Part shown: one piece after another, positions 25,320 through 34,823 of the stretch | How positions within the stretch are numbered: position 1 is the stretch's first letter | How the letters are laid out: the number at the start of each line of letters is the position of its first letter | Assembly (NCBI RefSeq): GCF_900106745.1 | Contig: NZ_FNNV01000032.1 | Coordinates: 1 to 40,543 of the forward strand | Length of the DNA stretch: 40,543 nucleotides | Direction of reading: 5' to 3' | Source of the DNA: Paenibacillus sp. CF384 | GTDB taxonomy: Bacteria > Bacillota > Bacilli > Paenibacillales > Paenibacillaceae | Program-made: the position numbers and the translations under genes | Notes under the pieces: generated by a model | Seen by the model: only the letters and a program-made list of their open reading frames with translations | What the model was told of the DNA's origin: nothing | Database searches by the model: none

Positions 25320-26330
25320 ATGATTAAGGTAGGTCTGATCGGCTTTGGTTTTATGGGACGTATGCATTTTGACAACTATACACGGCTTATGGCAGAAGGC
25401 GCGCCGGTGCAATTGAAGGCGATTTGCGATGTGCTTATCGAGGAATTGAAGGACGGCAAAGCAATCGGTAATATTGCGACGAATCAGGAACTGTATAACC
25501 TTGATCCGTTCAATCTCTATACCAGTATTGAAGATATGATCGCCAATGAAGATCTGGATATGATCGATATCACGCTGCCGACAGGGCTGCACGCCGATAT
25601 TACGATCCGCATGCTGGAGAAAGGCTACCACGTGATGTGTGAGAAGCCGATTGCTCGCACCGCTGAGGATGCTTGGCGAATGGTAGCAACTGCGGAACGC
25701 ACAGGCAAGAAACTGATGATCGGTCAATGTCTGCGCTTCTGGCCGGCCTATGAATATGCCAAAGCGTGCATCGAGGATGGACGTTACGGTAAGCCGCTTG
25801 GCGGCTCATTCTTCCGCGGCTCAGGCTTGCCGGCTGAATGGTTCCTTGATGGCAGCAAGAGCGGCGGCTGTCTGCTCGACATGCATATTCATGACACGGA
25901 CATGGTTCATTGGCTGTTCGGCGTTCCGGATAAGGTTTCCACAATGGCTCGCAACGTTATTCCGGGCAGCGCTTATGATATCGTGTCGACGCACTATGTG
26001 TACGACAGCGGTCTCGTATTGAATGCACAAGCGGATTGGACGCTCCGTGGTGATTTCGGCTTTGAAATGAACTACCGCTTGAATTTCGAAGGCGGGAACC
26101 TCATCTTCGCGGACAATAAAGTGAAGGTTAATCCAAACGAAGAGCCAAGCTTCATAGCTGAGCTGTCCGATGATATGGGCTACTATTTCGAAATTCGCTC
26201 CTTCATCGATTCGTTGGCAAATGATAAGCCAATTACAGTATGCACGCCGGAGAGCGCAGCGCGCACACTGGATATTATCGAAGCAGAACAGAAGTCGGCA
26301 GACGCCGGCGGTGCCTTCATCTCCCTATAG
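25320..26330 (+). CDS. Gfo/Idh/MocA family NAD(P)-dependent oxidoreductase
   Basis: 336 aa. The N-terminal Rossmann motif is VGLIGFGFMGRMH (about residues 3-15). The catalytic Lys is in MCEKPIA (about residues 98-104), and the C-terminal alpha/beta domain includes LLDMHIHDTDMVHWLFG with the usual paired His. The family oxidises sugars, inositols or sugar derivatives. It is translated from GGGGGAAGC upstream, co-transcribed with the isomerase, and followed by a terminator. Confidence 0.94.
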   Translation: MIKVGLIGFGFMGRMHFDNYTRLMAEGAPVQLKAICDVLIEELKDGKAIGNIATNQELYNLDPFNLYTSIEDMIANEDLDMIDITLPTGLHADITIRMLEKGYHVMCEKPIARTAEDAWRMVATAERTGKKLMIGQCLRFWPAYEYAKACIEDGRYGKPLGGSFFRGSGLPAEWFLDGSKSGGCLLDMHIHDTDMVHWLFGVPDKVSTMARNVIPGSAYDIVSTHYVYDSGLVLNAQADWTLRGDFGFEMNYRLNFEGGNLIFADNKVKVNPNEEPSFIAELSDDMGYYFEIRSFIDSLANDKPITVCTPESAARTLDIIEAEQKSADAGGAFISL

Positions 26331-26337
26331 AATCAAG

Positions 26338-26373
26338 AAAGCCGCATCCCGGTTGAGGGGTGCGGCTTTTTTT
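26338..26373. terminator. Rho-independent terminator, probably bidirectional
   Basis: AAAGCCGCA-T-CCC / GGG-T-GCGGCTTT with loop GGTTGAG, followed by T7 on the plus strand; on the minus strand it is followed by TTTCTT. It lies between the convergent dehydrogenase and acetyltransferase genes. Confidence 0.87.
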
Positions 26374-26420
26374 ACGATATGCACGAATTCAACGCACAGG
26401 AAGGGAACTGCCGTTCCACC

Positions 26421-26867
26421 TTATCCAATCGAATAGTTGACCCACTCATCTTGCACGCCGCCCATTTTGTCAAAGAAGCACTGCGCTCTGGTGTTATCCT
26501 TAGCGGTGATCCACGACATGCGAGCATAGCCGAGATCATGCGTATAACGCTGACAGGCGAGGAACAGCTGCGACTCCACCTGCGTATCTCGATAGGGCTC
26601 CATAACATAAAGGTCGTTCATTACGGTGATCCGTTCGGCTTTCAAGGTGCTATATGTAAAATAGAGCGTGGCAAAGCCCACCGTTTCTCCATCTTTAATC
26701 GCTACGAATTGAATGCCCTCTTGTTTCTCGAGCAGTGTTTGAATCAATTGGCGAACAACGCGATCTCCCGGCCATGCCTTCTTATAGAAGTCTACGATAT
26801 AATTATGCATTAAGGCTGCTAAGCCGTTTACGTCCCCAAACTCTACATTGCGTACTACGAGTGACAT
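26421..26867 (-). CDS. GNAT family N-acetyltransferase
   Basis: 148 aa. It has the GNAT order: GETVGFATLYFTYSTLKAERITVMNDLYVMEPYRDTQVESQLFLACQRYTHDLGYARMSWITAKDN, covering the motif A acetyl-CoA loop region (YRDTQVESQL, a degenerate form of the usual R/Q-x-x-G-x-G/A), then the FFDKMGG element. Substrate unknown. The start ATG is after GGGAGG. Monocistronic, convergent to the dehydrogenase. Confidence 0.88.
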   Translation of the reverse strand: MSLVVRNVEFGDVNGLAALMHNYIVDFYKKAWPGDRVVRQLIQTLLEKQEGIQFVAIKDGETVGFATLYFTYSTLKAERITVMNDLYVMEPYRDTQVESQLFLACQRYTHDLGYARMSWITAKDNTRAQCFFDKMGGVQDEWVNYSIG

Positions 26868-27046
26868 TAATGATCCTCCCTCACAATCTTATTACGGATA
26901 ATTATATGACAACGTGTATAAATATACAACACGCTTCATGAAATTTTAACATGATTGATCGGGATTTCATTCCATATCCAACTGAGCTTGAAACGGAGCA
27001 GTGACAATGAAGTTATATTCAGTAATACTCACTGAAAACGACTAAA

Positions 27047-27062
27047 GCGCAAACGATTGCGC
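27047..27062. promoter_or_regulatory. LacI-family-type operator, upstream copy
   Basis: GCGCAAACGATTGCGC is a near-perfect 16-bp palindrome of the LacI/GalR type (central CG). It lies about 80 bp upstream of the -35 box of the amylopullulanase promoter and matches the second copy at 27299 in 15 of 16 positions. Confidence 0.75.
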
Positions 27063-27126
27063 GAATCTCCACATGGATAAGAAGCACGCTGCGAATTTCG
27101 CCAATGATTTTCCTTAATGGATATCA

Positions 27127-27155
27127 TTGACTGTAAAGCGTTTTCATACTAAGAT
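27127..27155 (+). promoter_or_regulatory. sigma-A-type promoter of the amylopullulanase gene
   Basis: -35 TTGACT at 27127-27132, 17-nt spacer, -10 TAAGAT at 27150-27155. Predicted start point near 27162 gives a leader of about 227 nt before ATG 27389. Confidence 0.82.
27133..27146 (+). promoter_or_regulatory. cre-like CcpA site inside the promoter spacer
   Basis: GTAAAGCGTTTTCA matches 12 of 14 positions of the B. subtilis cre consensus TGWAARCGYTWNCW (the first two differ). It sits exactly between the -35 and -10 boxes, where CcpA binding would block RNA polymerase, consistent with glucose repression of a starch-degrading enzyme. Confidence 0.65.
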
Positions 27156-27298
27156 AAAAGCAGTGATCTACACTGATTATCGCTAAATTAAGGGAAATGC
27201 TTTCCGGTCTTCGATATGCGAAGCGGAACAACCCTGGCTATCTCCTCCTTCTGGAGACAGCTCTTTTTATCGGCGGAAAGGGGATTTTATGGGCAATT

Positions 27299-27314
27299 GC
27301 GCAAACGTTTGCGC
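27299..27314. promoter_or_regulatory. LacI-family-type operator, downstream copy
   Basis: GCGCAAACGTTTGCGC is a perfect 16-bp palindrome located about 145 bp downstream of the predicted transcription start, inside the untranslated leader. Centre-to-centre distance to the copy at 27047 is 252 bp, so a looped repressor complex across the promoter is plausible. The repressor gene is not in this window. Confidence 0.8.
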
Positions 27315-27388
27315 GAAATTTCATGTTTTTATCTACTCAGCTCAAGAGGCACAGCATCGTCAGTCATTTTAACTTAGGAGGCAAAGGA

Positions 27389-30300
27389 ATGATAACCATG
27401 AAAGGCAAACGCCAAACTCGCATGTGGGCACTTCTTCTATCCATACTTATGGTGGTACAACTTGTAGGTATCTTTCCACAGCAGGCAAATGCAAACGCTG
27501 TCACTGAAACTGAATCCGCGATTCAAGCGGATACTTTCGTAGAGCAGCCGGGCGGCAACCACAAGTGGGTTGTAGTCGGCTCCTTCCAAGGCTGGAGCAA
27601 CGATTCCGCCGTGACGCAGATGAAGCATCTCGTTGGTGAGTTTTACGCGTACTCCACCGTGCTGGAGGCAGGTCAATACGCCTTTAAAGTCGTGCACCAA
27701 GGCACGTGGGACGGCTACTCCAACGGCGGCAATAATATCGAATTTACACTGACGGAGCAGACGAAAGTCAATTTCTATCTTAATGATGACCTAGGTCAAG
27801 TGCGTATCAGCTTGCCAGGCGTAGCCGGTGCACAGCAGTATACACCGGCATTAAGTTCCACGGAATGGCCGCGGCTCGTTGGCAGCATTCAAGCCGTGTT
27901 CGGCGAATCCGAATGGGCACCGGATCAAGCGCAGCAGCTGTTCGTAGATTATAACTTCGACGGCTCGGTTTATAAGCTGCAACGCTCCCTTCCGGCTGCA
28001 CGCTATGAAATGAAAGTCGTGCAAGGCAATAACTGGGATGCGAACAACTACGGTGCAGGCGGCGACAACTTCGTGCTGCAAACGCTGGATCCTGCGGATG
28101 TGACATTCACCACCGTTCTCGCGGATCGCACGATTACGACGGACTATAAACCGGCGGACAGCCAGTTCGACGGCATGATTCACCGCGATAAGCTGGTATT
28201 TGACTCCCGTTCGGTTACGTACAAGAAGCCGTTCGGCGCGATCAAAGAAGGCAGCGAGGCGGTAACGCTCCGCATCGCGACAGAAGCGGGCGACGCACAA
28301 GTGGTGCGCGTCGAGCTGAGCAACCCGCAAGGGCTGGCTTCGGCGTTCGATATGCGCAAAGCGACTTCTTTTGACGAGAAGGATTATTGGGAAGTAACCA
28401 TCCCGGCTTCTGCGTTCCAAGGGATCGGCGTTTGGGGCTACAAATTCATTCTGATCGACGGTCCTGCGAAAGTGGAATACGGCGACGATGGATCGCGTGG
28501 CGGCAGCGGTGCTTCTGCGGATGAAGGCGTTCTTCCTTACGATTTGACTGTGTATGACAAAGATTTCAAGACGCCGGATTGGATGAAGAATGCGGTCGTC
28601 TATCAAATCTTCCCGGATCGTTTCTTAGATGGGGATTCTTCCAACAACCGCGCTAAGATCGTGGACGGCTATCGCGGCGGCGAAGTTCTTCCGGGCGAGA
28701 AATTGACAACAAAGAACGGTCATAAGCTGCAATATTTTGATGGCGGCGTATCGAATGATCCTGCATCCGATCAAGTGTGGGGATCATGGAATGACGTGCC
28801 TGAGAATCCGGATCGGACAACGCCTGAGCAGCAACCGTATTTCCCGGAGGCTGAATCCGATGGTCTATGGACGAATGAGTTCTATGGCGGCGACATTGCA
28901 GGTGCATCACAGAAACTCGACTATTTGAAGTCTATTGGCGTCAATGTCATCTACTTCAACCCTGTCGCTTGGGCGGCTTCGAACCACAAATATGATGCGA
29001 CGGATTATAAGCATCTGGATCCGATGTTCGGCGAGCCGGTCTACAATACACCGGGCAATCCGGCTTCCGGACTTGATTATGAAGCAACGCGCATTGCTTC
29101 CGACCGTGTGTTCACGGCTTTCACGAAGAAAGCAAGCGAGATGGGCATCAAGCTGATCGTGGACGGCGTGTTCAACCATGTCGGCGATGACTCCATTTAT
29201 TTTGACCGGTATGAGAAGTATCCGGAGATCGGCGCTTACGAGTTCTGGGCACAAGTGTACGACAAAGTGAATAACGATGACGCAACGTTAGCAGCTGCGA
29301 AGCAGCAGACAATCGATGCGTTCACGGCACAGATCAACCCTGCTACCGGGGAGCACTATGCATATCCGAATGATTTTGACTTTACCACGTGGTTTACCGT
29401 TTCCAATGAGCAAGTAGACGGTCACTACAAGTATGAAGGCTGGTGGGGGTACGATTCCTTGCCGGTTATCGATGCGCCGCAAGCAGCGGACGGTGACAAC
29501 GATGCACTGCAGGGTAACCATGAGTGGAACGTGCAGGGCTATCGCGATCTCGTTATCGGTCACGACCTGAGCGGCAAGACGGACGAGGACGCAGATGCCT
29601 TGATGCAAAATGCGAACTCGCAGCGCTGGGAGTGGATGGGCGCGAACGGCTGGCGTCTTGACGTTGCGCCGGATGTGTCCTCAGGTACATGGCAGCAATT
29701 CCGCAAAGCGGTGAAATCGACAGCCGGCCGCGTAGACAGCAACGGCAACACGATTCCGGACCCGATTATTCTCGGCGAAGAGTGGGGCGTTGCAACTCGC
29801 TTCCTGCTTGGGGATCAGTTTGACTCCGTTATGAACTACCGTTTCCGCGGTGCGCTGCAAAGCTTCATTATCAGCGGTAACGCAGCACAGTTTAATGATG
29901 CATTGGAATCCATTCGCGAGGATTACCCGTTAGAGGCATGGCAAGTGATGCTGAACCTCGTGGATTCCCATGATACGATTCGCTCCATTACGAAATATGA
30001 CAAGCCGGAGTGGGAAGAGGAGCATTTGGCGATTGCGCCTGATGCATCGGACAAAGCCCTCCAGATGCAGGCGCTTACGGCGATTTTCCAATTGGGTTAT
30101 CCGGGTGCGCCTACGATCAACTATGGCGATGAGGTTGGTTTGACGGGCACGAAGGATCCGGATTCACGCCGCACATTCCCGTGGGAACGCGTTACGGGTT
30201 CCGACGGTGAATATGCAGGAGTAGGCAAGTACGCAGCGTTATTTGATACGTATCAGAAAGCAGCCAACATCCGCGAGGATAATGAAGTATTCCGTACAGG

Positions 30301-33300
30301 CGAGCTGAAGACGGCTTACAACCAAGGCGATGTAATTGCCTATGCCCGCAAGACGGACAGCCAAGCAGGACTTGTCGTTGTGAATCGCGGAACGACAGAT
30401 GTGACAATCGAAGCTAATGTAGCTGGATTCCTCCCTGAAGGCATCACACTAGCTGATCAGTTGGGCAGTGAGATTGAAGGTACGGTCACAGGTGGCTCCA
30501 TCGCACTTACAGTGAAAGCGATGAGCGGATTGATGATGACCTCCAAGACAGCGCTTGTTACAGTACCGCAGGTGCAGAATGTTGCAGCCGTCGGCGGTAA
30601 CTGCGAGGTTGCGCTAACATGGGATGCTGTTCAAGGTGCAACGGGCTACAATGTGTACCGTGCGGCAATCGAAGGTGCTGAGCTGGAATTGGCCGGCCAA
30701 GCAGAAGGCAACACATGGACAGATGTGAACGTGGAGAACGGGAAGAAGTACTACTACACCGTGACTGCAGTTACGGGCAGTGGTGAGAGTTTGCTGAGCG
30801 AGTATGCATCGGCGACGCCTTCTTTTGCAGTGAACGGGGTAACGATTACGAAGCAATCGGATGCGGTTACGCTCGGCGTAGGTCACAAGACCTCCGAAAT
30901 CCAAGTCACCATCGACATTCCGGGACTTACCGATAACGCAGCTTATGCAGGCAGCGAAGCGCCGAATTTGATTGCACGCCTTGCTTATTACAAGGAAGGT
31001 TCAAGCCAATCTGATGCGGTAGAAACTAAGCTGCGCTATAAGCAGGACACACAAGACGGGAAGAAAATATATTGGGCAGCGTTTGAGCCGATCGAGTCAG
31101 GTGCTTACTATTACTTCGCGAAAGTCTCCAGCGATAACGGGGATACATTCACGGAGTCCGAACAGCAGAGCGTTGATGTACACGCAGATAGCAGCGACAC
31201 AACGGCACCGGAAGCACCTGTGCTCGCTGATATTATGACAGAGTCGAACCGTGTTCAATTGACCTGGACTGCGGCAACGTCTGAGGAAGCGGCGCATCAT
31301 TATGAGGTGTATCGCAAGAAAGCGGACACGGACTTCGTGCGCATTGCAGTTGTAGACAATACGGCTGCATCGTATGTGGACTTTACGGTCAGCAATGATA
31401 CGGCGTACACGTACAAAGTGGCAGCAGTGGATAGCGCCTATAATCGCGGTTATTCCGACGAGAAGTCGGTTACGCCGAAACTCGTTATGGTGGATGTGAA
31501 GCTGCGCGTTCATCTGCCAAGCTACACGCCGGTTCAAGATGATATTTACTTGGCAGGCGATCTTAACGGCTGGAATGCATCGGGCAACAAGCTGAATGTG
31601 CCAAGCGGTGCAACGACGCGCGATGTGGTGGAATACAGCTTCAAGATGATGGCCGGCAAAACCATTCAATACAAATATACACGCGGGGCATGGTCAACGG
31701 AGGCGCTGACTTCCCATACTCGTAAAGCCAATGATACCGAGGATGCAGGCAATTACGCTTACTCCTCGACGGATACGAATATGCAGCTGACGATCAAGAA
31801 CCAAGGCGGCAACACGATGGTTGTGGACGATTACGTGCTGCGCTGGGTGGATATGCCGATGATCGTGACGATGCCGCGTATCTCCTACGGCGATGACATT
31901 GCATTCACAACGTCCGAGAAAGAATTTACGCTAAAAGCAAACGTGCCTTATGGCGTGAACTTTACCATTAACGGTCAGCCAATTGATGCAGCTGATATGG
32001 ATGCAGCGGGAAATGTGCTTGTCGAGAACCTGCCGCTTGCAGTAGGCGCCAACAACTTTACGCTGCATATTGAGCCAAGCGCGGAGACGCTGGCACTTCC
32101 GTGGTATACCGATGCAGGACGTGCGAGCCAAGCGACGAAGACGCTGGAGCTGACGATTACAAGAGAAGGCGAGCTTTCGCCGCCTCCGTCAAGTACTTCC
32201 GGAGGAACCGTTAGCGAAACAGATAAAGGTACAGATAGACGTACAGAAGCACAATTGAAAGAAGTAATCGGCAAAGCAGCAGGCGACAAAGTAACCATCC
32301 ATACGGAAGGGAAGAGTCAGCTGCTTCTACCTGTGAATACGGCAGAGCTTCTTGGCAACAAATCACTGGAAGTGAACCAAGGCGGCGTTAAAATCGGTGT
32401 TCCGACTGACGTGTTGAACGATCTGGTCAAGCAAGGCGAAGGCGGCAGTGCGAACGGAAGCGGCAGCCAAATTTCACTTCATATGCAGCCGCTAAGCGAG
32501 CAAGCTAAACAAGCACTTCTGGCTAAAGCCGAGCAAGAAGGCACAACAGAGCTACATGCGGCATCGGAAATTTACGATTTCCGTCTCGCGCTTGTAGATG
32601 CGAAGGGCAAGGAAACAGCAGTACTGAGCAAGTTTGCAGAACCGCTTACCCTTACCTTCAAGGTGAACGGCAATGCCAATGCGAAATTGATCGGAGTCTA
32701 CTATATCGCAGATAATGGTCAACTTGAGTTTGTTGGAGGAAAGCTGAATGCTGACGGCACAATGACCGTCCGGATTTCGCACTTCTCCAGCTACGCTGTA
32801 CTTGAGTTTACGAAGCACTTCTCCGATGTGTCCGCGTCTCACTGGGCAGCTTCGATGATTAGCGAACTAACGGCGAAGCATATCATGAACGGTGCAAGCG
32901 CGGATCGTTTCGAGCCAAATCGCAGCATCACCCGTGCTGAGTTCGCTGCATTGCTTATTCGCGCGCTGGAGCTCAAAGCGACGAAGTCGGCTGCATTCGC
33001 AGACGTATCAGCCGGCGCTTGGTACGCGCCTTTCGTGGCAGCGGCAGCTGAAGCGGGTATCGTGAACGGACGCAGCGCATCAACATTCGCGCCGAACGGC
33101 ACGATTACACGTGAAGAGATGGCCGTCATGCTCATGCGTGCGTATGAAGTGAAGCACGGCAAGGGGACAGCTAATCAAGCTGAAGAGCTGAAGAACTTCT
33201 CCGATGCGAACGCCATCAGCAGCTGGGCTGCAGCATCGATCGGGGCGGCGAAGGAACTGGGCCTTCTAGATGGCAAGAATGGCGGCAGCTTCGAGCCGCA

Positions 33301-33358
33301 AGGTCATGCAACACGCGCCGAAAGCGCGAAAGTGATTTACAAATTGCTCGAGGCATAA
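27389..33358 (+). CDS. SLH-anchored amylopullulanase / alpha-amylase family GH13 enzyme
   Basis: 1989 aa from ATG 27389 (AGGAGG 7 nt upstream; the frame is open back to 27197 without a site). Signal peptide to about residue 37 (QQANANA). Two X25/starch-binding-type modules (about 57-143, 158-254), a GH13 N-terminal beta domain (about 276-390), then the catalytic barrel (about 396-1020): DGVFNH (592-597), GWRLD with nucleophile D758, acid/base E797 in LGEEW, and DSHD (861-862). Two fibronectin III domains (about 1059-1145, 1273-1367) with a beta domain between them, a CBM20-like module with DIYLAGDLNGWN (1370-1490), an Ig-like domain, a PPPSS linker, and three SLH repeats (about 1810-1989). 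It cleaves alpha-1,4 and probably alpha-1,6 bonds in starch or pullulan while held to the cell wall. Specificity is inferred from architecture. Confidence 0.93.
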   Translation: MITMKGKRQTRMWALLLSILMVVQLVGIFPQQANANAVTETESAIQADTFVEQPGGNHKWVVVGSFQGWSNDSAVTQMKHLVGEFYAYSTVLEAGQYAFKVVHQGTWDGYSNGGNNIEFTLTEQTKVNFYLNDDLGQVRISLPGVAGAQQYTPALSSTEWPRLVGSIQAVFGESEWAPDQAQQLFVDYNFDGSVYKLQRSLPAARYEMKVVQGNNWDANNYGAGGDNFVLQTLDPADVTFTTVLADRTITTDYKPADSQFDGMIHRDKLVFDSRSVTYKKPFGAIKEGSEAVTLRIATEAGDAQVVRVELSNPQGLASAFDMRKATSFDEKDYWEVTIPASAFQGIGVWGYKFILIDGPAKVEYGDDGSRGGSGASADEGVLPYDLTVYDKDFKTPDWMKNAVVYQIFPDRFLDGDSSNNRAKIVDGYRGGEVLPGEKLTTKNGHKLQYFDGGVSNDPASDQVWGSWNDVPENPDRTTPEQQPYFPEAESDGLWTNEFYGGDIAGASQKLDYLKSIGVNVIYFNPVAWAASNHKYDATDYKHLDPMFGEPVYNTPGNPASGLDYEATRIASDRVFTAFTKKASEMGIKLIVDGVFNHVGDDSIYFDRYEKYPEIGAYEFWAQVYDKVNNDDATLAAAKQQTIDAFTAQINPATGEHYAYPNDFDFTTWFTVSNEQVDGHYKYEGWWGYDSLPVIDAPQAADGDNDALQGNHEWNVQGYRDLVIGHDLSGKTDEDADALMQNANSQRWEWMGANGWRLDVAPDVSSGTWQQFRKAVKSTAGRVDSNGNTIPDPIILGEEWGVATRFLLGDQFDSVMNYRFRGALQSFIISGNAAQFNDALESIREDYPLEAWQVMLNLVDSHDTIRSITKYDKPEWEEEHLAIAPDASDKALQMQALTAIFQLGYPGAPTINYGDEVGLTGTKDPDSRRTFPWERVTGSDGEYAGVGKYAALFDTYQKAANIREDNEVFRTGELKTAYNQGDVIAYARKTDSQAGLVVVNRGTTDVTIEANVAGFLPEGITLADQLGSEIEGTVTGGSIALTVKAMSGLMMTSKTALVTVPQVQNVAAVGGNCEVALTWDAVQGATGYNVYRAAIEGAELELAGQAEGNTWTDVNVENGKKYYYTVTAVTGSGESLLSEYASATPSFAVNGVTITKQSDAVTLGVGHKTSEIQVTIDIPGLTDNAAYAGSEAPNLIARLAYYKEGSSQSDAVETKLRYKQDTQDGKKIYWAAFEPIESGAYYYFAKVSSDNGDTFTESEQQSVDVHADSSDTTAPEAPVLADIMTESNRVQLTWTAATSEEAAHHYEVYRKKADTDFVRIAVVDNTAASYVDFTVSNDTAYTYKVAAVDSAYNRGYSDEKSVTPKLVMVDVKLRVHLPSYTPVQDDIYLAGDLNGWNASGNKLNVPSGATTRDVVEYSFKMMAGKTIQYKYTRGAWSTEALTSHTRKANDTEDAGNYAYSSTDTNMQLTIKNQGGNTMVVDDYVLRWVDMPMIVTMPRISYGDDIAFTTSEKEFTLKANVPYGVNFTINGQPIDAADMDAAGNVLVENLPLAVGANNFTLHIEPSAETLALPWYTDAGRASQATKTLELTITREGELSPPPSSTSGGTVSETDKGTDRRTEAQLKEVIGKAAGDKVTIHTEGKSQLLLPVNTAELLGNKSLEVNQGGVKIGVPTDVLNDLVKQGEGGSANGSGSQISLHMQPLSEQAKQALLAKAEQEGTTELHAASEIYDFRLALVDAKGKETAVLSKFAEPLTLTFKVNGNANAKLIGVYYIADNGQLEFVGGKLNADGTMTVRISHFSSYAVLEFTKHFSDVSASHWAASMISELTAKHIMNGASADRFEPNRSITRAEFAALLIRALELKATKSAAFADVSAGAWYAPFVAAAAEAGIVNGRSASTFAPNGTITREEMAVMLMRAYEVKHGKGTANQAEELKNFSDANAISSWAAASIGAAKELGLLDGKNGGSFEPQGHATRAESAKVIYKLLEA

Positions 33359-33368
33359 GCTTTTATCT

Positions 33369-33403
33369 AACCTGCTTCCCGTTATGGGAAGCAGGTTTTT
33401 TTA
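33369..33403 (+). terminator. Rho-independent terminator of the amylopullulanase gene
   Basis: A perfect 12-bp stem AACCTGCTTCCC / GGGAAGCAGGTT with a 5-nt loop, then a T-run. It starts 11 nt after the stop codon. The stretch 33404-33586 that follows holds no clear gene or promoter. Confidence 0.93.
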
Positions 33404-33586
33404 TCATAAGCCAGCAACAAGGCTCTCTAAATCTCGCTCTCATTGACGAATTGGATCATTGACGGGGTCCAACCGTCGTGCCTCCAGAAATGTCTCGAAC
33501 ATACGATGGTACTACGACAACGTATGACCACTTCCGCGCCGGAGCAGCTATCCCGGCAGTTGACGGATGCAGGGAGAGAGGACAGC

Positions 33587-34798
33587 ATGAAGATATTGTT
33601 GGCCACCTTTTGGCAGGTTCCGCATGTTGGCGGCGTGTGGAAGTATATGATGCAGCTGAAAGAGCGTCTTGAGCTGATGGGACATCAAGTGGACCTGCTC
33701 GGCACCGCTCCTGATAAAGTGCATATGCCGGGCCTGAATAAGGAGATTGCCAAAGAAGCGCTGCGCCCTCTGATCGCCGCCAAGCTAAGCGCGTCTCGTG
33801 TCCCGCAGATTCACGTGGACCCTTATGTGATGCATTGCGAATATGAGCGCTATTATTTGGAGCTGGCTGCTGCGTATTTTGGACTCGAACAATACGACAT
33901 CATCCATACCCATGATATATTCGCCGCTAGAGCACTTAGACGGGTGAAGTCCAAGGGGACGGCACTTGTAGCCCATGTCCATGGCTCCGTTGCGATAGAA
34001 GTGACGATGAACTATCGACTAAACCCTCAGTTAGGCGTTGCGGAGAACTCGCCGGCTTGGAATTATTTTAACGGCATCGAGCATTACGGGGCGACCTCGG
34101 GCGATGTAACGGTGACGGCGAATAACTGGCAGAAGCAGCTGCTAATGAACACGTTCGGAGTGCCGGAAGAACGAATCAAGGTGTTTCCATATGGCCTGGA
34201 CATCGACGCCTTCGAGCGGCAGGCAAGAAAAGGAACGACGATGCAGCGCCCGCCAAGTAAGAAAATCATCATATGCCCCGCACGCCTTTCATTCGTCAAA
34301 GGAATTGACATCCTCATCGCGGCGCTGGGCATTCTGAAGTGGACACGCCGCGATTGGGTGTGCTGGATCGTGGGAGACGGAGAACAGCGGGCAGAGCTTG
34401 AGCAGCTGACGGCAGCTCATCAACTCCAGCAGGATGTGCTGTTTCTGGGTGTTCGGGATGATATTCCGGGGCTGCTGCGGATAGCCGATATTTTCGTTCA
34501 TTCCTGCATACAAGATAATCAGCCCTTCTCTTTGATGGAGGCGCAGGTGGCAGGGCTTCCTTCCTTAGTATCGACGGCCGGCGGACTGCCTGAGATGGTC
34601 GAGCATGAAGTGACAGGTTTAATCTCCCCCGTGCGGGATTCGGTTAAGCTGGCTGAACAGCTGGGGCTGCTGCTTGCAAACGACAGTCTCCGAGAACAGC
34701 TTGGGCATAACGCAAGAATATGGGGCACCGCCCATTGGTCGATGGATAAGATGATGGAGCGGGTACTGGACGTCTATCAATCCGTTATGAAGAAGTAA
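33587..34798 (+). CDS. glycosyltransferase family 4 protein
   Basis: 403 aa from ATG 33587 (MKILLATFWQVPHVGGVWKYM), preceded by GGGAGAGAGGAC. The frame is open upstream to a TTG at 33443, but that region lacks a site and resembles no GT N-terminus. GT-B fold: a Rossmann start with the acceptor-side glycine pair, HTHDIFAARAL and HVHGS in the first half. The C-terminal half has ICPARLSFVKGIDILIAAL, WIVGDGEQ and the sugar-nucleotide motif SLMEAQVAGLPSLVSTAGGLPEMVEH (E-x7-E region). Retaining transferase, probably using a nucleotide sugar for a surface glycan. First of a glycan-type gene group. Confidence 0.93.
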   Translation: MKILLATFWQVPHVGGVWKYMMQLKERLELMGHQVDLLGTAPDKVHMPGLNKEIAKEALRPLIAAKLSASRVPQIHVDPYVMHCEYERYYLELAAAYFGLEQYDIIHTHDIFAARALRRVKSKGTALVAHVHGSVAIEVTMNYRLNPQLGVAENSPAWNYFNGIEHYGATSGDVTVTANNWQKQLLMNTFGVPEERIKVFPYGLDIDAFERQARKGTTMQRPPSKKIIICPARLSFVKGIDILIAALGILKWTRRDWVCWIVGDGEQRAELEQLTAAHQLQQDVLFLGVRDDIPGLLRIADIFVHSCIQDNQPFSLMEAQVAGLPSLVSTAGGLPEMVEHEVTGLISPVRDSVKLAEQLGLLLANDSLREQLGHNARIWGTAHWSMDKMMERVLDVYQSVMKK

Positions 34799-34823
34799 CG
34801 GTCGAGAAGTGAGGAGGGCACCT

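Noticed and set aside
24405..25727. 440-codon minus-strand frame opposite the isomerase and dehydrogenase genes
   Set aside because: Antisense shadow of two well-supported plus-strand genes; composition is His/Cys/Arg-rich and no motif is visible.
27197..27388. 64-codon in-frame extension upstream of the amylopullulanase start
   Set aside because: It would cover the operator in the leader and bury the signal peptide; ATG 27389 has an ideal AGGAGG.
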